From contig JAQSEB010000121.1 in assembly GCA_030063045.1 (NCBI GenBank), positions 434,001 to 498,000 of the forward strand: a DNA stretch of 64,000 bases, read 5' to 3'. This DNA comes from Pratylenchus scribneri (taxonomy: Eukaryota; Nematoda; Chromadorea; Rhabditida; Pratylenchidae). Position numbers and translations under genes: made by a program. The number at the start of each line of letters is the position of its first letter. Positions within the stretch are counted from its first letter, which is position 1. Positions 11,837 through 24,902 of this stretch are shown piece by piece. The notes beneath the pieces are model-generated. The model worked only from the letters and a program-made list of their open reading frames with translations. It was not told where the DNA came from and did no database searches.

Positions 11837-14800
11837 ATGGACAATACTTTTTTGCTATTAATTGTTCTCCTCCAATCTGTTATCTGCACAATTGGTTTCA
11901 TAACGAATTTGAGCTTCATTTATGTTGTCATAAAAAACAGGTATAAATATTGGAATTTGAGTAAAACAATGAGATCATTGAAATTTTTTTATATGGTGAT
12001 TCTGAATTAACATAAGAAAAATTTTATTATATTGTGAATAGAAAAAACTAGAAAATGCAAAATGCAAATATTAAAAAGGTTTTTAAACTTAATGGTCTTC
12101 AGCCTCTTCATATATGAGAAGATAAGGGCTGGAAAAAATAGTGATTTAAAATCGAAAAAATGACACTATAAATAGCGATATATTAAATATTGAAATATAA
12201 AAAAATCGTACAAAAATTTTACCAAAAAATTTTTTTGATAAAAAAGGCCACAAAATATGATAAAAATGATCTAAAAGGGAAAAATTTTTGACGAAAAATG
12301 GTCTTTACTCTCTATTAAAAAAATTTTTAGACAAAATTGGTTTAGCCGCAAAAAAAATTGGTAAAAAATCTACATTAGAGAAAATTTTGATTTTTAAATT
12401 GAATTTTAGAAAATTTCCAAAAATTCTAAAATATTGATAAAAATAGCAAAATAGTAACATAAAAAGGCCAAAATAATAATAAAAAGTGAAAAGTAATTCA
12501 ATATTTTTTGTTCAAATCAAGTTAGAAATGCTTTTTTAACGTTTTAAAGCATAATTAAAATCACTATTTTAATTTTTCCCAGTCCTAATGATGATTTCTT
12601 AACTATTTTATTTTAGCCATATAATAGATGAAGAAAGAATTAGTATTCAATTAATGAATATACCTTTAATATTAATTTTACCTATTCACATTTTACTTTT
12701 TTTTCCGACAAAACAGTTTTTGAAATCTGAAATAGATCTCCACCTAACGCAATGAATGGTAATAAAAAAATGTCAAGTTTTTGCCCAAAATTAAAAATTA
12801 AACCGTTTAAACCATATTTTAGTTTTTGGTCATAAAATCTTTAATTTTGAGTCTAAATCTCTAAAAATCTGACATACCATTCGATGCGATATACAAATTG
12901 CTAGAAAGTTTGTATGGTATAAAACCAATTTCAGATTTACTAGAAGTCAAATGCTCTTTTGTAGGTAAAAAATTTTTTGTCGGTAAAAAATATTTCCTTT
13001 CCTTTTCATTCCACAATAAAATGCAATTTTAATTTCAGTCAACTTCGTACTAGTAGCTGTGGCCTATTTCTTCTAGTCCTAGCATGCACTGATACACTCT
13101 CCGAATCCTCCCTAACTGTTCTACCTGCCTATCTACATTTGTCAAATACAACCATCCCATTGAAATATTGCTTCCTTGCTGAGCTAATAACCCCATCAGC
13201 TGACTTTATTAGCTACAGTGTAATCTTCTTCATAAGCGTTGATCGTCTTATGGGCGTTCTAGTCCCAATAAAGTTGGTTTTATTTACAGACATTTTGGCA
13301 ATTTTTGTAGCCAATTATCGGGGGGGGGGGGGGGGGGGGGAATGGTTAAGTAAGAAAAGATGATGCGAAGGATGAAGTATGAAGATGTGATGATGAAGAT
13401 GTTGATGATGATGATGAAGATTAGTATGAAGATGAAGATGTGATGATGAAGATGATAAGGATGAGTATGATGAAATGAAGATGAGGATGAAGATGATGAA
13501 GATGAGGATGAGTATGAAGATGCTGAAATGAAGATGAGGATGAAGATGATGAAGATGAGGATGATGAAGATGAGGATGAGTATGAAGATGCTGAAATGAA
13601 GATGAGGATGAAGATGATGAAGATGAGGATGATGAAGATGAGGATGAAGATGATGAAGATGAGGATGATGAAGATGAGGATGAGTATGAAGATGCTGAAA
13701 TGAAGATGAGGATGAAGATGATGAAGATGAGGATGATGAAGATGAGGATGAGTATGAAGATGCTGAAATGAAGATGAGGATGAGATAAGAAGATCTTCAT
13801 CATCTTCCTAATGTACCTAATAGATCTTATCGCATTGACAATCCGCCCCCTCCCCTGCCCCCCCCCCCCCCCCCCCCCCCGATAATGGGAAAGTAGTATC
13901 AATTTGGTGGTTTTACCTCTTTATTGTAATAAAGGCTTTTTGTAGTAAATGGAAAATTTTTATCTAAAAAAATTAATATTATGGAATTAGCATTAAATAA
14001 ATTCAGCTTTATTCTTTCAATAAATTAATTAAATTGCTAACAATTTTTATGGTAGAATTAGAATAAAATATAAGGAAAATTTCATTTAATCATGATATTA
14101 TCATCTTTAATTTTGCACAGATATCAGCAAATCTCAAAACACCATAAAGGAGTTCATGTGTTTGTGCTGGTGACTTTTGCTGCAACAATCTCGCTCTATA
14201 CGACATTCTGTTTTTATCATGAAATTGTTGCACCAAGCTTAAATAAGTAAATTTCGGGCATTTAATAAAATATAATGAAAAAATTATGTTAATAGTGGGT
14301 TGGTACTTGGTATACCCCACCTTTTTTCCCGACAAAAATTTGTTAATTTTATTTTTCGCTTAAAAACATATATTTAGGGGTTTTCGATGATGGAGTATCC
14401 GAATTTAGCATTTATATTTTAATAAATAAATTATTTGAACCAGTATGGGTTCATAAACCGGTTTGGAAAATTTTTTTTGTTGGTCATTTTATATATCAAT
14501 CGATGCGAATCGATCAGCTGAGAATCTGCTATCGATTTCGCATAAAACTCAAAAATATAAAAGTCACAACTATTTTAATCTTCGCACCTTATATAATTTG
14601 AATTTTGAAATGGCCATAACTTTTATTTTTATTTTTTATGTTTTATGCGAAAACCATTGTAAATTCTTCTCATCGATAACCGTCGAAAGAACAATAATAA
14701 TTTGTCTGGTAATTCGATTTTTCGAAACCGTTTTATGAACGAATACTCGTTCAAATAATTATTAAAAAACTAATCCTATATTCGGATTCTCTATCATCGA

Positions 14801-17444
14801 AAATCTCTAACTTTTTTAGCGAAAATTAAATTCAAAAATTTTCTTATGAAAGATATACCAACTCCAATATTATCGGATAATTATTGTATCTAATGTTTAA
14901 AATTGTGATTTTTATTGAATCATGAAATAATGATGAAAAATCGCAATTGACAAAAATGACCAAATATAATCAAAATATTGATAAAATTTTTTAAAACAAT
15001 ATATTTTAATAAAAAAAATTTTAAAAATGTTTCTTTTTTGATTACTAGTAATAAATTCTTGATATTTTGATGTATTTTTTATTCTGGAAGTGGAATTTTT
15101 TACATAGATTGATAAAATTTTAAAAATGACCAAAATCAATTTTTATTTAAAAAAATGACCAAAATCAATTTTTTGATTATTTTTTTTCATAAAGTGTCAA
15201 AAAATTTTAAAAATTTGAATTTTTTTCAAAAAAAACTATAAAATTTAATAAAAATCTTCAAAATATTGATAAAAAACTAAAAAAAATAGTCTAATAATGC
15301 CGACATATTAATATCAATATTATTGTCGGCCAAATATGGGAAAATATTGATGACAATAAAGACAAAAAAAATTCATGAAAATTAGCGAAAATATTAATAA
15401 TGTTTTACGTTTGTAAGTTAATTTAAGTTTAACAAAATATTGATATCAATAAAATTCCCAGCACTATTATATTAATATTCATATTGAAAAGTATAGTAAT
15501 TTATTTTTTTTTAAAATTTTTCTTTTTAAATTTCGTATATTGGAAATTTTAAATTCCAGACCAGTCTACTGTTTGCCATCGGATTTCATGCAAAATGACT
15601 CCTTACTATTGTTCAATACCATAATTATGTTCCTATTTTTGGGCGCATTCATCAACTACGCGCTCATCTGGTTACTTCTCCGGCGAAAATGTGAGATCGA
15701 CAAAATTTTTTTACCGACAAAAACATTTTTTACCGATAAACAGTTGTTGACTACAAATAAATCAGAAATCGGTTTTAGACCCTATAAATTTGGGTTTAGG
15801 GACTAAGGGTTAGGGTTAGGTTTGTACTCTGCTTCTTCGGCGAAATACTGTGTAAATTCCAGTTTTGCCTGAATTCCACTTTTGCCGCCATCATATATAA
15901 AATTTGCCATTGTTTAATCAAAATTAAAAGACAATAAAAACCCGTTTAAATCCTTTTCCCGTTTTTTTATTTTAATCTCTAATTTTCGGCCAAAATCAAA
16001 CTTTTTATATACTCTTGATGCGTATTGATGAGTTTTACAAATTGGTATAAGATTTTTAGGGTCTAAAACCGGTTTATGATTTATTAGAAATTAAAAACTG
16101 TTTTGTCGGTAAAAAATAGTAACCTTACAATTAATTTTAATGAAAAATTGAGCAAAGGACAAATTTATTTATTTTAAAGATTTTGCCAGCAAGCAGAGTG
16201 AGGCGGATAAGCGTATTTCCCATTCCATATTCGTCCTGATGATCATGATTTTTTGCTGTATGCTTCCGGCACCAGTCCTTCGAACTTATCTCCTCCCATT
16301 ACTGCCAATAAGTTCGGATGTGAATTATTTGCTCAGCCGAGTTTTGTTGCTCCTTTGGAAGGCTGCTTCCGCTTTGGAAGTTCCCGTTCTCTTTTTTAGC
16401 AGGTTCTGCATTAATTTTATTTTTTTGAGAAAAAGTTTTTTTGCCAAAAAAATCAGATTTTTGTGGATAACTCTACATGATCCTAGACCCTCAAATCTAT
16501 ACCTATTTGATAAATCTCATCGAGAAGCGTCGATTTATATGTAATTTTTCAGGCGTTGATCAATCAAAACAAAAGATTTATAAACTAAAAAAACAAAATA
16601 GGTTTTATACAGTTTGACACTTTGAATTTTGGCCGGTCCTTGGCAATCTATATACCATTCGATGCGCCTTGATGAGATCTATTAAATGTGTATGTGAGGG
16701 CTAGGATCAAGCACTAAAAAGTTTTCTGATGTTTGAAACTGATCTTTGAAACTGATCTTCGGCAAAAGAACCGCATTTTTTGGGGGCGGTTTTTTTGTCG
16801 ATAAAAATTGAGGTTTTTTTGTCGACAAACCAGTTTTTTGTGTATAATTTTTTTTTGTGTTTGATCCTAGATTCTCAAACCTTTTCACCCATTCGCTCAT
16901 CGTGACGCGTCGATAAATGTATAGTTTATCGGGGTTTGGCCAAAATTCAAGGTATTAAACCGTTTAAACCATATTATGGTTATTGGTTTATAACTTTTTT
17001 AATTTTGAACCAAACCCGGACATGCTATATATCATTCGACGTGTCTTGATGAGCTTTATAAAATGAGTAAATAGTTTGGTTGTCTAGGATCAAGTACAAA
17101 AAAATTATACACAAAAAATTGATTTAAGGACAAAAGAATTCGATCTTTCGGAAAAAGAACACAAATCTTTCGACAAAAAATAGCACCTTTTATTCATTTG
17201 CCATAAAATTCAGAAATAATTTTTCCTTTCACACAGCACTGAATATCGGACAGCAATGAAAAAGGAATTCCAAAACTTTTTCAAATTTTGCTATGGTCAC
17301 TCTGTTCAAGGGCACAACAACTCGAATAGACTTCATTTGGGAATGGAAGTCGCCAAAAATGGAAAGAAAATGAATGTGGTTGCCCCAACTATTTTGAATC
17401 AGAGTACCTCTTTGAAAATTCCCACCTGCCGAAGGAATATTTAA
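11837..17444 (+). CDS. srsx-like seven-transmembrane chemoreceptor, copy 1
   Basis: Six exons (11,837-11,940; 13,039-13,272; 14,121-14,246; 15,560-15,690; 16,180-16,402; 17,237-17,444) join in phase to 341 residues. Exon 1 gives TM1 (LLLIVLLQSVICTIGFITN). Exon 2 starts QLRTSSCGLFLLVLACTD, the intracellular loop 1/TM2 signature of nematode srsx receptors, and ends in the DRY-like FFISVDRLMGVLVPIK after TM3. Exon 3 is TM4, exon 4 TM5, and exon 5 TM6 (MIFCCMLPAPVLRTYLLP) and TM7. The tail (STEYRTAMKKEF) is the usual post-TM7 helix. Such receptors sense small molecules or peptides at the neuron membrane. All introns carry repeats. The second copy at 25.4 kb confirms every junction. Confidence 0.85.
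12125..12587. mobile_element. hAT-like MITE in srsx copy 1 intron 1
   Basis: AGGGCTGGAAAAAATAGTGA (from 12,125) is mirrored by AAAATCACTATTTTAATTTT then TCCCAGTCCT (to 12,587). The interior is AT-rich with no ORF. The AGGGCTGG...CCAGTCCT ends resemble those of the elements at 18,121 and 24,275. The target duplication is not clear. Confidence 0.5.
12690..12985. repeat. Foldback-family copy adjoining srsx copy 1 exon 2
   Basis: This has the family's order of words: a left end TTTTTTTCCGACAAAACAGT, then CCCAAAATTAAAAATTAAACC, GTTTAAACC, CATTCGATGCGATATAC, and AGAAGTCAAATGCTCTTTTG at the right end. The element ends within about 50 bp of the exon 2 acceptor at 13,038. Confidence 0.6.
13317..13886. 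repeat. GATGAA microsatellite bounded by mirrored poly-G and poly-C
   Basis: AATTATCG plus about 20 G (13,311-13,340) is mirrored by about 22 C plus GATAAT (13,859-13,886). Between them is a roughly 420-bp purine-rich GATGAA/GATGAG array, then a short TCTTCATCATCTTCC reverse segment. The long serine/histidine ORF on the minus strand here is only the array translated. It sits in srsx copy 1 intron 2 and is absent from copy 2. Confidence 0.85.
14380..14815. repeat. Inverted-repeat element in srsx copy 1 intron 3
   Basis: TTTTCGATGATGGAGTATCC (about 14,381-14,400) is mirrored by GGATTCTCTATCATCGAAAA (about 14,784-14,803). The interior includes CGATGCGAATCGATCAGCTG. There is no ORF with support. 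The ends are approximate. Confidence 0.5.
15697..16115. repeat. Foldback-family copy in srsx copy 1 intron 4
   Basis: The left arm TTTTTTACCGACAAAAACAT...AAATCAGAAATCGG, middle words GTTTAAATCC and CTCTTGATGCGTATTGATGAG, and right arm GATTTATTAGAAATTAAAAA...TTTTGTCGGTAAAAAATAGT match the window-wide family. About 110 bp of other sequence (15,795-15,905) interrupts the left half. Confidence 0.6.
16425..17180. repeat. Two adjacent foldback-family copies in srsx copy 1 intron 5
   Basis: Two arrays of the family words occur back to back: 16,425-16,720 (CATCGAGAAGCGTCGATTTA, TTCGATGCGCCTTGATGAGA) and 16,780-17,180 (CGTGACGCGTCGATAAATG, CATTCGACGTGTCTTGATGA). The last intron of srsx copy 2 has a single related copy (30,665-31,055). 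That suggests an insertion before the receptor gene was duplicated, with further change afterwards. Confidence 0.6.
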
Positions 17445-17728
17445 ATTTTTTTTAATTTTCTGAATAAATTTGAATTTTTTTTCTTTCATTAGGGCAATGT
17501 TTTTCATGTGATTGATACAGTCCTTTAGTCTTTGGAAATGGAGAATAAAATTTGAAGGAATTGTTAAATTTGCAAATATTAGCCCAGAGCAATTTATCAA
17601 AAATTTTCTTCTCAAATTGCTATTCCACATTTTTGCCTTCCAGATTTAAGATCAAAACTTCTCAACCCAAAATTCTGTTCTGCATTCTGTAGAATTCATT
17701 ATCATCGGACTTAAATAATATCTTTCAG

Positions 17729-18370
17729 CAAATTTAAATATTTCTCATCAATTTTGGATTACCAAACTTTGTAAATTTGCAACCAATGTGTTATTTGGAG
17801 GAATTCTCATACTCTCATAAATTGTTTATCTCAATCAAGAACATGCACAAAGCTTATCCTTCCTCTGACTTTAATAAAGTAAACTATTCAAATGTTAGTT
17901 CGAGGCAATTTTCCCAAGATAATCAAACTTCATAAATTTATTGTGCAGCAAATAACAAATATTTGCCTCGGCCAGGCAATTTCCCATCATTCAACAAATT
18001 TTCAATGCATTTTTTATGTTCCCATTAGAAAGAACCCAGAAATATACATTCCTTTATCCTCTCCCATAGAATGATTCCATTTTCTATAATTTGCTATCAA
18101 ATATTTTCTCATACAAAAACCAGGGCTGGGAATGGAAAATAGATACGATTTTTCACATCCGTATCCGCCTATATCCGCGGGGTTTATAGGCGGATATTTG
18201 ACGGATATCCATGGATATGACTTCATATCCGCCATCCATCCGTATCCGCGATGTCAACTCAAAAATCGTATCCATACGCGGATATCCGTATCCATTTCCA
18301 ACCACTGACAAAACTGCCCCAATTCCTCTGTTTTGCTATATAATAAAAAGCATGCCTAAATAAAAGAGTG
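17729..18370. repeat. Duplicate of the srsx copy 1 upstream flank
   Basis: The sequence matches 11,078-11,545 over most of its length, except for the hAT-like insertion at 18,121-18,307. The repeat brackets srsx copy 1, as expected if the receptor was duplicated by unequal exchange between flanking repeats. Confidence 0.7.
18121..18307. mobile_element. hAT-like MITE of GGATATCC-rich type
   Basis: It begins CAGGGCTGGGAATGGA and ends TCCATTTCCAACCACTG. The interior is dense in TATCCG/CGGATA words, so it folds strongly. Flanks ACAAAAAC and ACAAAACT suggest a diverged 8-bp duplication. The older homologous flank at 11.5 kb lacks it, so the insertion came after that segment was duplicated. Confidence 0.7.
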
Positions 18371-18874
18371 AATTCTCCACGATATTTTTTTTATCCAGTT
18401 TTATGGCATTGAAAAAAAGTGAACTGAATTTGATATTATTTTATCATAGCAAAATTTTTGTTTATTTGTTCACATTTTATTTGACCACATTAAATGACGC
18501 CGTATTAGAACTTTATACCAAAAAAAACTATTTTTATTCGATGAAATTTTATATTAAAAAATATCCCAATTAAATTAAAAATGTCATCAATGCAATAATA
18601 ATTGACGCAAATTGAATGCAAAAATAGATTAATTGCCCAAAATTTTATTGCAATAATTTGTACTAAATTCCGGCTGTTCAAATTGAATGGGGGTCAACCT
18701 TCGTTTACATCATTATTTATTTAGAAATTGAGACCAAAAATAAATGAACCAAAAATGATTTCATAGAATTTTATGAATGACTTAATGATTTTGGAAAGCA
18801 TATAAATTTCTAAATAAAAATCAGTGAAAATTTATATTATTTATTTTATATTATGGTCCAGGGGCAAATTAAAA

Positions 18875-21800
18875 ATGACATTAAAAATTTGCTATTTTAT
18901 TCTCATTTCCGCCATTATTTCTTCATTATATTCCTATGAGCTTAAAGCTGTGAAATTCGAGGGCACTTGTCAACTCTGGTTCAACAATGATCAAGGCTGG
19001 AATTCGTAGGTTTTTAAAGAAATAATTAAGAAAAATTTTTATTACGAAATTTTTTTCTTGATTAAATTATAAAAATTAAACAATTAATAAAATTAATTAA
19101 TTTTTTATCAACTAAAAAATTATAAATTAAATTGCATTACGACAATTGTGGATCCGCAATTGAAGACGACGTTTGGGGACAACAATTGGGGATGGGCTTA
19201 TTTTTTTTGAAAAAAAAGCAATGGAAATTTACTAATCCGATCACTTGTTGAAATCAAGCTGATAAAAAATACCTTCTAGTTGAAGTGAGCTAGAATTTGC
19301 TCTAGTTTATATAAAAAAATCAAAAATATTAATAGTCATTTTAGTTTCTCAAATAGGGTAAGAATTAGATAGATAAGTTTCAAATTTAGTATTTAAGCTT
19401 ATTAGAGCTTAGGTTATGGCTGAAATTAGAGCTTTATAGGAATCTTAAAGAAATTGGATATATCATATCACTTGTTTGCAGTTTCGTCAAAAAATTTTGA
19501 AACTTATAGGGGCACTTTTATGATTTTAAAATAGCCATAACTTAGCCTATTGCCGTACACAAAATTTTATATATTCGAATTAATTGCTTGATTTTAACGA
19601 TTTTTTTTTCAAAAAAGCCCCAAATGTCACATCCCCAAATGTGGTCCCTAATTATCGTCCCCAATTGTCGCGTCCCCATTGTCGTATAGCCAAATTAAAT
19701 ATGGAAAATTTTTTCAGCCAACGAATTCAACTATTTTTCTTCTATGATCCAGCTCCATTCTTGATCGCTCGAAATTGGCAAACACAACGCAAATTTGTGT
19801 TCATCCATCCCGAAAATAAGCAACTATTCCAGTTGAGTCAGGAATCCATTAATAGGGTGCAAAAGAAATTTAAATTTTTTTTATTTAATTTAAAAATAAT
19901 TTCCTCAAGGCTAAAAGACGATGCAATTTGGAGGAATCAGCGATGGAAATGCCATTGGCTAATCAAACAATTTACAGTACAAATATGTATTATGGGTGGC
20001 GGAAAGGCAGCTATTATCGGGCCGCCAATAGACAACAAGAAACATTTGATGAAAATGATTTTGGCCAGAACACTGTGGTGGCACGCTTTTTAAATCCAAA
20101 TGGCACATCGGCGGATGGGCAATTCTATCAGGTTGGAGAATGAAAAATCGCATTTTTAATAATTATTTTCTGAGATATATAGGTTTGGCGTGACAAAGCC
20201 CAGCAGAGAGGTCAATGCAAAGCATCATTAGTTTTTGAACGACAAAATGACTTGGATAATGCTCGAAGGAATTGGAATCAATTGGCATTTTCCGCGAACC
20301 AACTACGATCAATGCGAACATATCCACTGTAGAATTTAAATATAATTTAAAAAATTCACTTAAAATATAAAGAAAATTAATTTAAAAAATGTTTTTTTAC
20401 TTTATAGCTACAATTGTTTGATCGGTTCCAATTCATGCCGAAGTTATCATGTATTTTTGGTGAATGAAGATGATATGACTGTTTTCGAAGTGAATATTGT
20501 TGAACAGGTAATAAAAATTTTGAAAATTATTTAATTTTAATGGTAATCTAGAAATTTTGTAACAAAGTAAAAAATTTTCTATTTAAAAGAATTTACAAAT
20601 GAGTCAATTCAATTTTTTCATAATTAAATAAAAAATCTAATTAGCATAAAAATTTATTCAAAATTAATTTGTGAAAATTAATAAAAATTTATATAATTTT
20701 TATTTATCATAAAAAATTTTAGCAAAAATATTTTTTTTAGCACAATTAATTTTTTTAAGCTTAAAGTCAGATTCCGGTTAACAATTTAAAATTAATATAA
20801 AAATACATTTTAAAAATTAAATCAATAATTAATATTAATAACAGTATAATTAATTTAATAAATTAATAATAAAATTTTATAAAAATCGATAAAATTTTTT
20901 ATATCTTATATAAAATTTCATTAAAAAAATTATTTAGAAAAATTAATAAAAAAATTTCACATTTGTGATTTTGATTTCTTTTAATTAAATAAAAAAAAAG
21001 TTGATGTATATTTTGCATTATAATTTAGAATAATTATGAAACCCGTTGGGACATGATTCATTCAAATCAACTTGGTCGATTCTGGACCAATGGATCATTC
21101 TTTCCAGAAACAAGAAAAACGGATGGGGAATATGCCGACCATTGCAGCTATGCTCAAGATTTTGTTTCCCTCATAAAACAGGTTAAATTTTTAAAATTCA
21201 TTAAAATAAATTTTCAATTCATATTTCTATATAAAATTGCAGTCATTGGGCAAGAATGTTGACTTGATTAAAATATCGCCTGAAACTGAGGACGAAATGG
21301 AAGAGGAGAAAAATACTAGGACAAATGAAAGCGATAAAGATAATGATGAAAATGTCAATTCGAGAAAAGGATCAAAAAATGGAAATGCAATTGTCCCAAG
21401 AAATGGTACAAAAAATAGGAATAATCGACGAGGTATAGAGGCTTATATGGAAAGGAATTGGAACTTGGGAATTAAAAGAAAATTTATTACAAATTTTCAT
21501 TGAATTTAGATATTTTTAAAATTTTTTTTTATTAATTTTGATCAACGCTATTTAATTATTTTCAATCAAATTTACATGTAATTTTAAAAATAACATTTTG
21601 GAATATTTTATGGGATTTGAAAATTAATTTTTTTAAATAAAAACAATAAAAAAATATAATTTTTAAAATTAAGAAATTTTATTAAAAACCAATTTTTATG
21701 CTGAAAATAATCATTTCTATTTTTAAGGCAATGACGAACAATCAAATCCAAATCCGATTAGCAACAATAATGGACATCGTTTACAAATTGTAAATGGAAA

Positions 21801-22478
21801 AAATGCTCAACAGCAGAATAGAAATCGAAATAATTCAGCAAAAAATAGGTAGGCATCAGTAGAAAATCAAAAATAAATCAAATTTTCTCTAAAATTTAAG
21901 CTTAATATATTAATTTTTTATTCTAATCATATATTTTTTATTTAAATATTATTATTTATATATGAAAATAAAGGTTAATATTTTAATTTTAATTATAATT
22001 CAATCCAAAATCTAAAATCAAATTTTATTTTATTACATTTATTGAAAATTTTTTATACTAAAAAATATTACAAAATCTAAATTTTTAGTGCAAAATCTGT
22101 TGCTAAAAAATCTTCTGAATCCGAGGAATTGGAGGAACAACAGAAGAGTGAAAACAGTGAAAATGATGATGAAATAAATGAGGAAATTGCCGAAAAAAAT
22201 GATGATGAAGAAAGTGAAAATGAAGATGATGAAAATGGGAATATTGAAGTGAACAGCGGTAATAAAATAAATATTTCCGGAGGCGGTAAAGACAAATTCA
22301 ATTTTGATGAAAATAATAGCATTTCGATTTCCGGAGCCAATTGGAAGAAAGGTAATTGCCGTAAAATTATACAATTAATTAATTTATTTAAAATAAATTT
22401 AAAATTTTTTTAGGTGGAAAAGGGCCAAATATTAGCATGAATCGTCAAACAAATATTAAAATGAAGAGGAGAAAATGA
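18875..22478 (+). CDS. Secreted 509-residue protein with acidic Asn-rich tail and basic C-terminus
   Basis: Ten exons (18,875-19,005; 19,718-19,856; 19,910-20,131; 20,183-20,328; 20,408-20,507; 21,029-21,181; 21,243-21,432; 21,728-21,848; 22,089-22,351; 22,414-22,478) all join in phase, giving 509 residues. A signal peptide (ICYFILISAIISSLYSYE) precedes a Trp/Tyr/Cys-containing body (about residues 25-300) that I do not recognise. Landmarks are FEGTCQLWFNN, FFFYDPAPFLIARN, GWRKGSYYRAANRQ and LGRFWTNGSFF. From about residue 310 the chain turns low-complexity: Glu/Asp/Asn/Ser-rich, with a poly-acidic block. It ends NIKMKRRK, a cluster that could act as a nuclear signal. Secretion plus a basic tail suits a host-directed effector, but that is inference. 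Confidence 0.75.
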
Positions 22479-24270
22479 AAGAAAAAATCAAAAATTTTGG
22501 AAAACAAATTATTCCTCTGTAAAACAAATATTCATATAATAAATTATTTTTATAAATTTCCTTCTTTTTTTTCAAATTTTTAATTTTTAATTTTCTCAAT
22601 TATATTCAATATATTTTTTTTCCAACTCATATATTATTATTTTAAAATATATTTTAATATAATGATAAAAATTCTGTAGAAATTCATAATTCGAAAAGCG
22701 CAAAATATCTAAAATTTAATAATCATAAAAAATATTTTTAAAAAATGTTAACCAGGGCTCCCAGATTTTTTTTCAAAAAAAAGTACATTGGCCTTGAAAG
22801 GAAAAATGATTTTGGTGTCAAAAAAAAGATTTTCGTTTTGAGCTAATATAAATTGATTAAATTTTTTTAATTGGGTTTTTTATTATAATGGGCAATAGGT
22901 GATCTACCAAGTACAAAGATTACTGTTTTCGAGAAAATTTGTTTACAATTTTTCGAGCCATAGGCGGAAAATATCATTAAAAAGGTCAATAATTTAAAAA
23001 TTTGACCTAAAAATGGCCGCGTAGCGAAAAAGTTGAGCCAAAAATAGCCGAGCAGCGTAAAATTTATTTTACAATTTTCTGTTACTACTTGAAAACGGCA
23101 TAGTAGATATTACTTATGCTAGAAATTAAAAATAATAATTAGACAGTGAAAAATAATAAATTAAATGAGGTAAAATTGTGTGTCTAAATTGACAATTTTT
23201 AATATTTTAAGGTTAAAATTACAAAAAATTCTAATTTAAATTTTTAGGAGATAATTACTTTCAAGCTATTATGTCAATTTCTAAATTCAATTTGAATATT
23301 ATGTGGTCGGCATTTTCTCAGTATTATTCCGAATGATGTGAGTTAATCAATTGGAAAGAACAGAGACAAACACCAATGTGCCAAACAAATTGTGAAAAAT
23401 TGATTTAATTTTTCCATGTTATTCATTTTTTGCACTATTATATTGTAAACAATTAGTAAATCAAAATTTTAAATCAGTAATGCCAATTCTTTTTGGAAGA
23501 TAATTGAAATATTCGTCTGTTTAAATAATTTAATTTAAAAAGAAAAGTCTAGCTTATTATTATTGTAAAAATTCCTCGCCAGTCTTACCATATCGAAATG
23601 CCCTTTAATGAAATTATTTTCGCATTCTATTTCCTTATTATTTGGAGGCGGATTTTCATTGAAAACAATATTTTGTTTGCTCACTTAAAATGGTTTTAAA
23701 CCCACGTAAAACATGCTTTTATCAATATTTTATCATTTTGGCCGTCGATATTTAAGTAATATTTCGGCATTTTTGGCAATTTTCTTCAATATTTTGAAAA
23801 ATTTAGATTTTCTAAAAAAATTTGGAACCTTTTGAAAAATTTTTGTATTTTTTTAAAATTTTCGAATTTTGAAAAGAAATTGATTTTGACATTTTTTTTA
23901 AATTTTACCTACAGTTCAGCGAAATTTTTTTCAATTTTTTGATAAAATTAAACATTATTTTTAAAATTTTTTTGTCAATATTTCATCAATATTTTGCGTA
24001 TTTTTGCAAATTATATCAATATTTTAGGAATTTTGTATCAATATTTTATATACCTATATTTTGGGATTTTATATCAATATAAATCTGCTCCCTATTTATT
24101 AATACTTATTATTATGTTTATCATTCTATATTCATATTCACTTTTTTATTAGAATCGTAGCATGCCCTAAAGCCTAAACCTTCTTATCTCTAGGAAAAAT
24201 GCCAGTAATTATATATTAAAGCTATATTTATTGCTTATCGAATCCACTTTTAGGCACATGACAATATTTA
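22479..24270. other. AT-rich intergenic DNA
   Basis: No gene is supported. A CAGGGCTCCCAGA sequence near 22,755 looks like a hAT-type left end, but no partner was found. The region 23,750-24,090 is rich in ATATTGATATCAAT-type words shared with the intron elements at 24,275-24,805 and 29,021-29,639. Confidence 0.4.
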
Positions 24271-24274
24271 TTAG

Positions 24275-24805
24275 TAGGGCTAGGATTTCTATTATGAAAA
24301 TTCTTTCTGAAATTTTTATTGATGAAAATTTAAAAAACGATATATTTTAACAAAAATAAAAAATGCCCTTTTTTCATTACTCTCAATTATAAATTATTAA
24401 AATTTTGATGTTTTGTATTCAAAGATTCATTTCCAGAAAAAATGAAATTTTTAGATGTATAAATAAATTTTTCAAAAAATTTTATCACATTTTTTTCAAA
24501 AATGGCAAAATTTTTCAAAAATTTCCCAAATTTTATCAAAAATGTATTCGTTTTTTTCAAAAAAAAACTATAAAATTCAGAAAAAATCTTTTTAAAAATC
24601 TTCAAAATATTGCCGAAAATTACAAAAATATGTCAAAAAAATGCCGGAATATTGATATCAATATTAAATCGCGAAATATTGATGAATATTGACAAAAAAT
24701 ATCATGAAAATCAATTAAAACATTGATAAAAGCATGTTTACATTGGTTTCAAGCTATTTTAAATTCGCAAACAAAATATTGATATCAATAAAAATCCCAG
24801 CCCTA
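24275..24805. mobile_element. hAT-like MITE rich in ATCAATATT words
   Basis: Ends TAGGGCTAGGATTTCTAT and ATAAAAATCCCAGCCCTA are inverted with few mismatches. The flanks TTTATTAG and ATAATTAG agree at six of eight positions. The interior carries ATTGATATCAATATT and AAAAATTT runs. It lies about 560 bp upstream of srsx copy 2. Confidence 0.6.
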
Positions 24806-24902
24806 ATAATTAGTGATTTTCGATTTAATCATGAAAAAAGTGTGCCCATCAATTTATACCATCATTTGCTTTTATTCTTTCCATTATTTATTTTACGTAC
24901 GG

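Noticed and set aside
13315..13902. Minus-strand 195-codon Ser/His-rich ORF
   Set aside because: It is the GATGAA microsatellite and poly-C read as codons, and lies in a receptor intron.
24405..24692. Lys/Phe/Asn-rich ORFs
   Set aside because: They lie inside the hAT-like MITE and reflect AAATTT composition.
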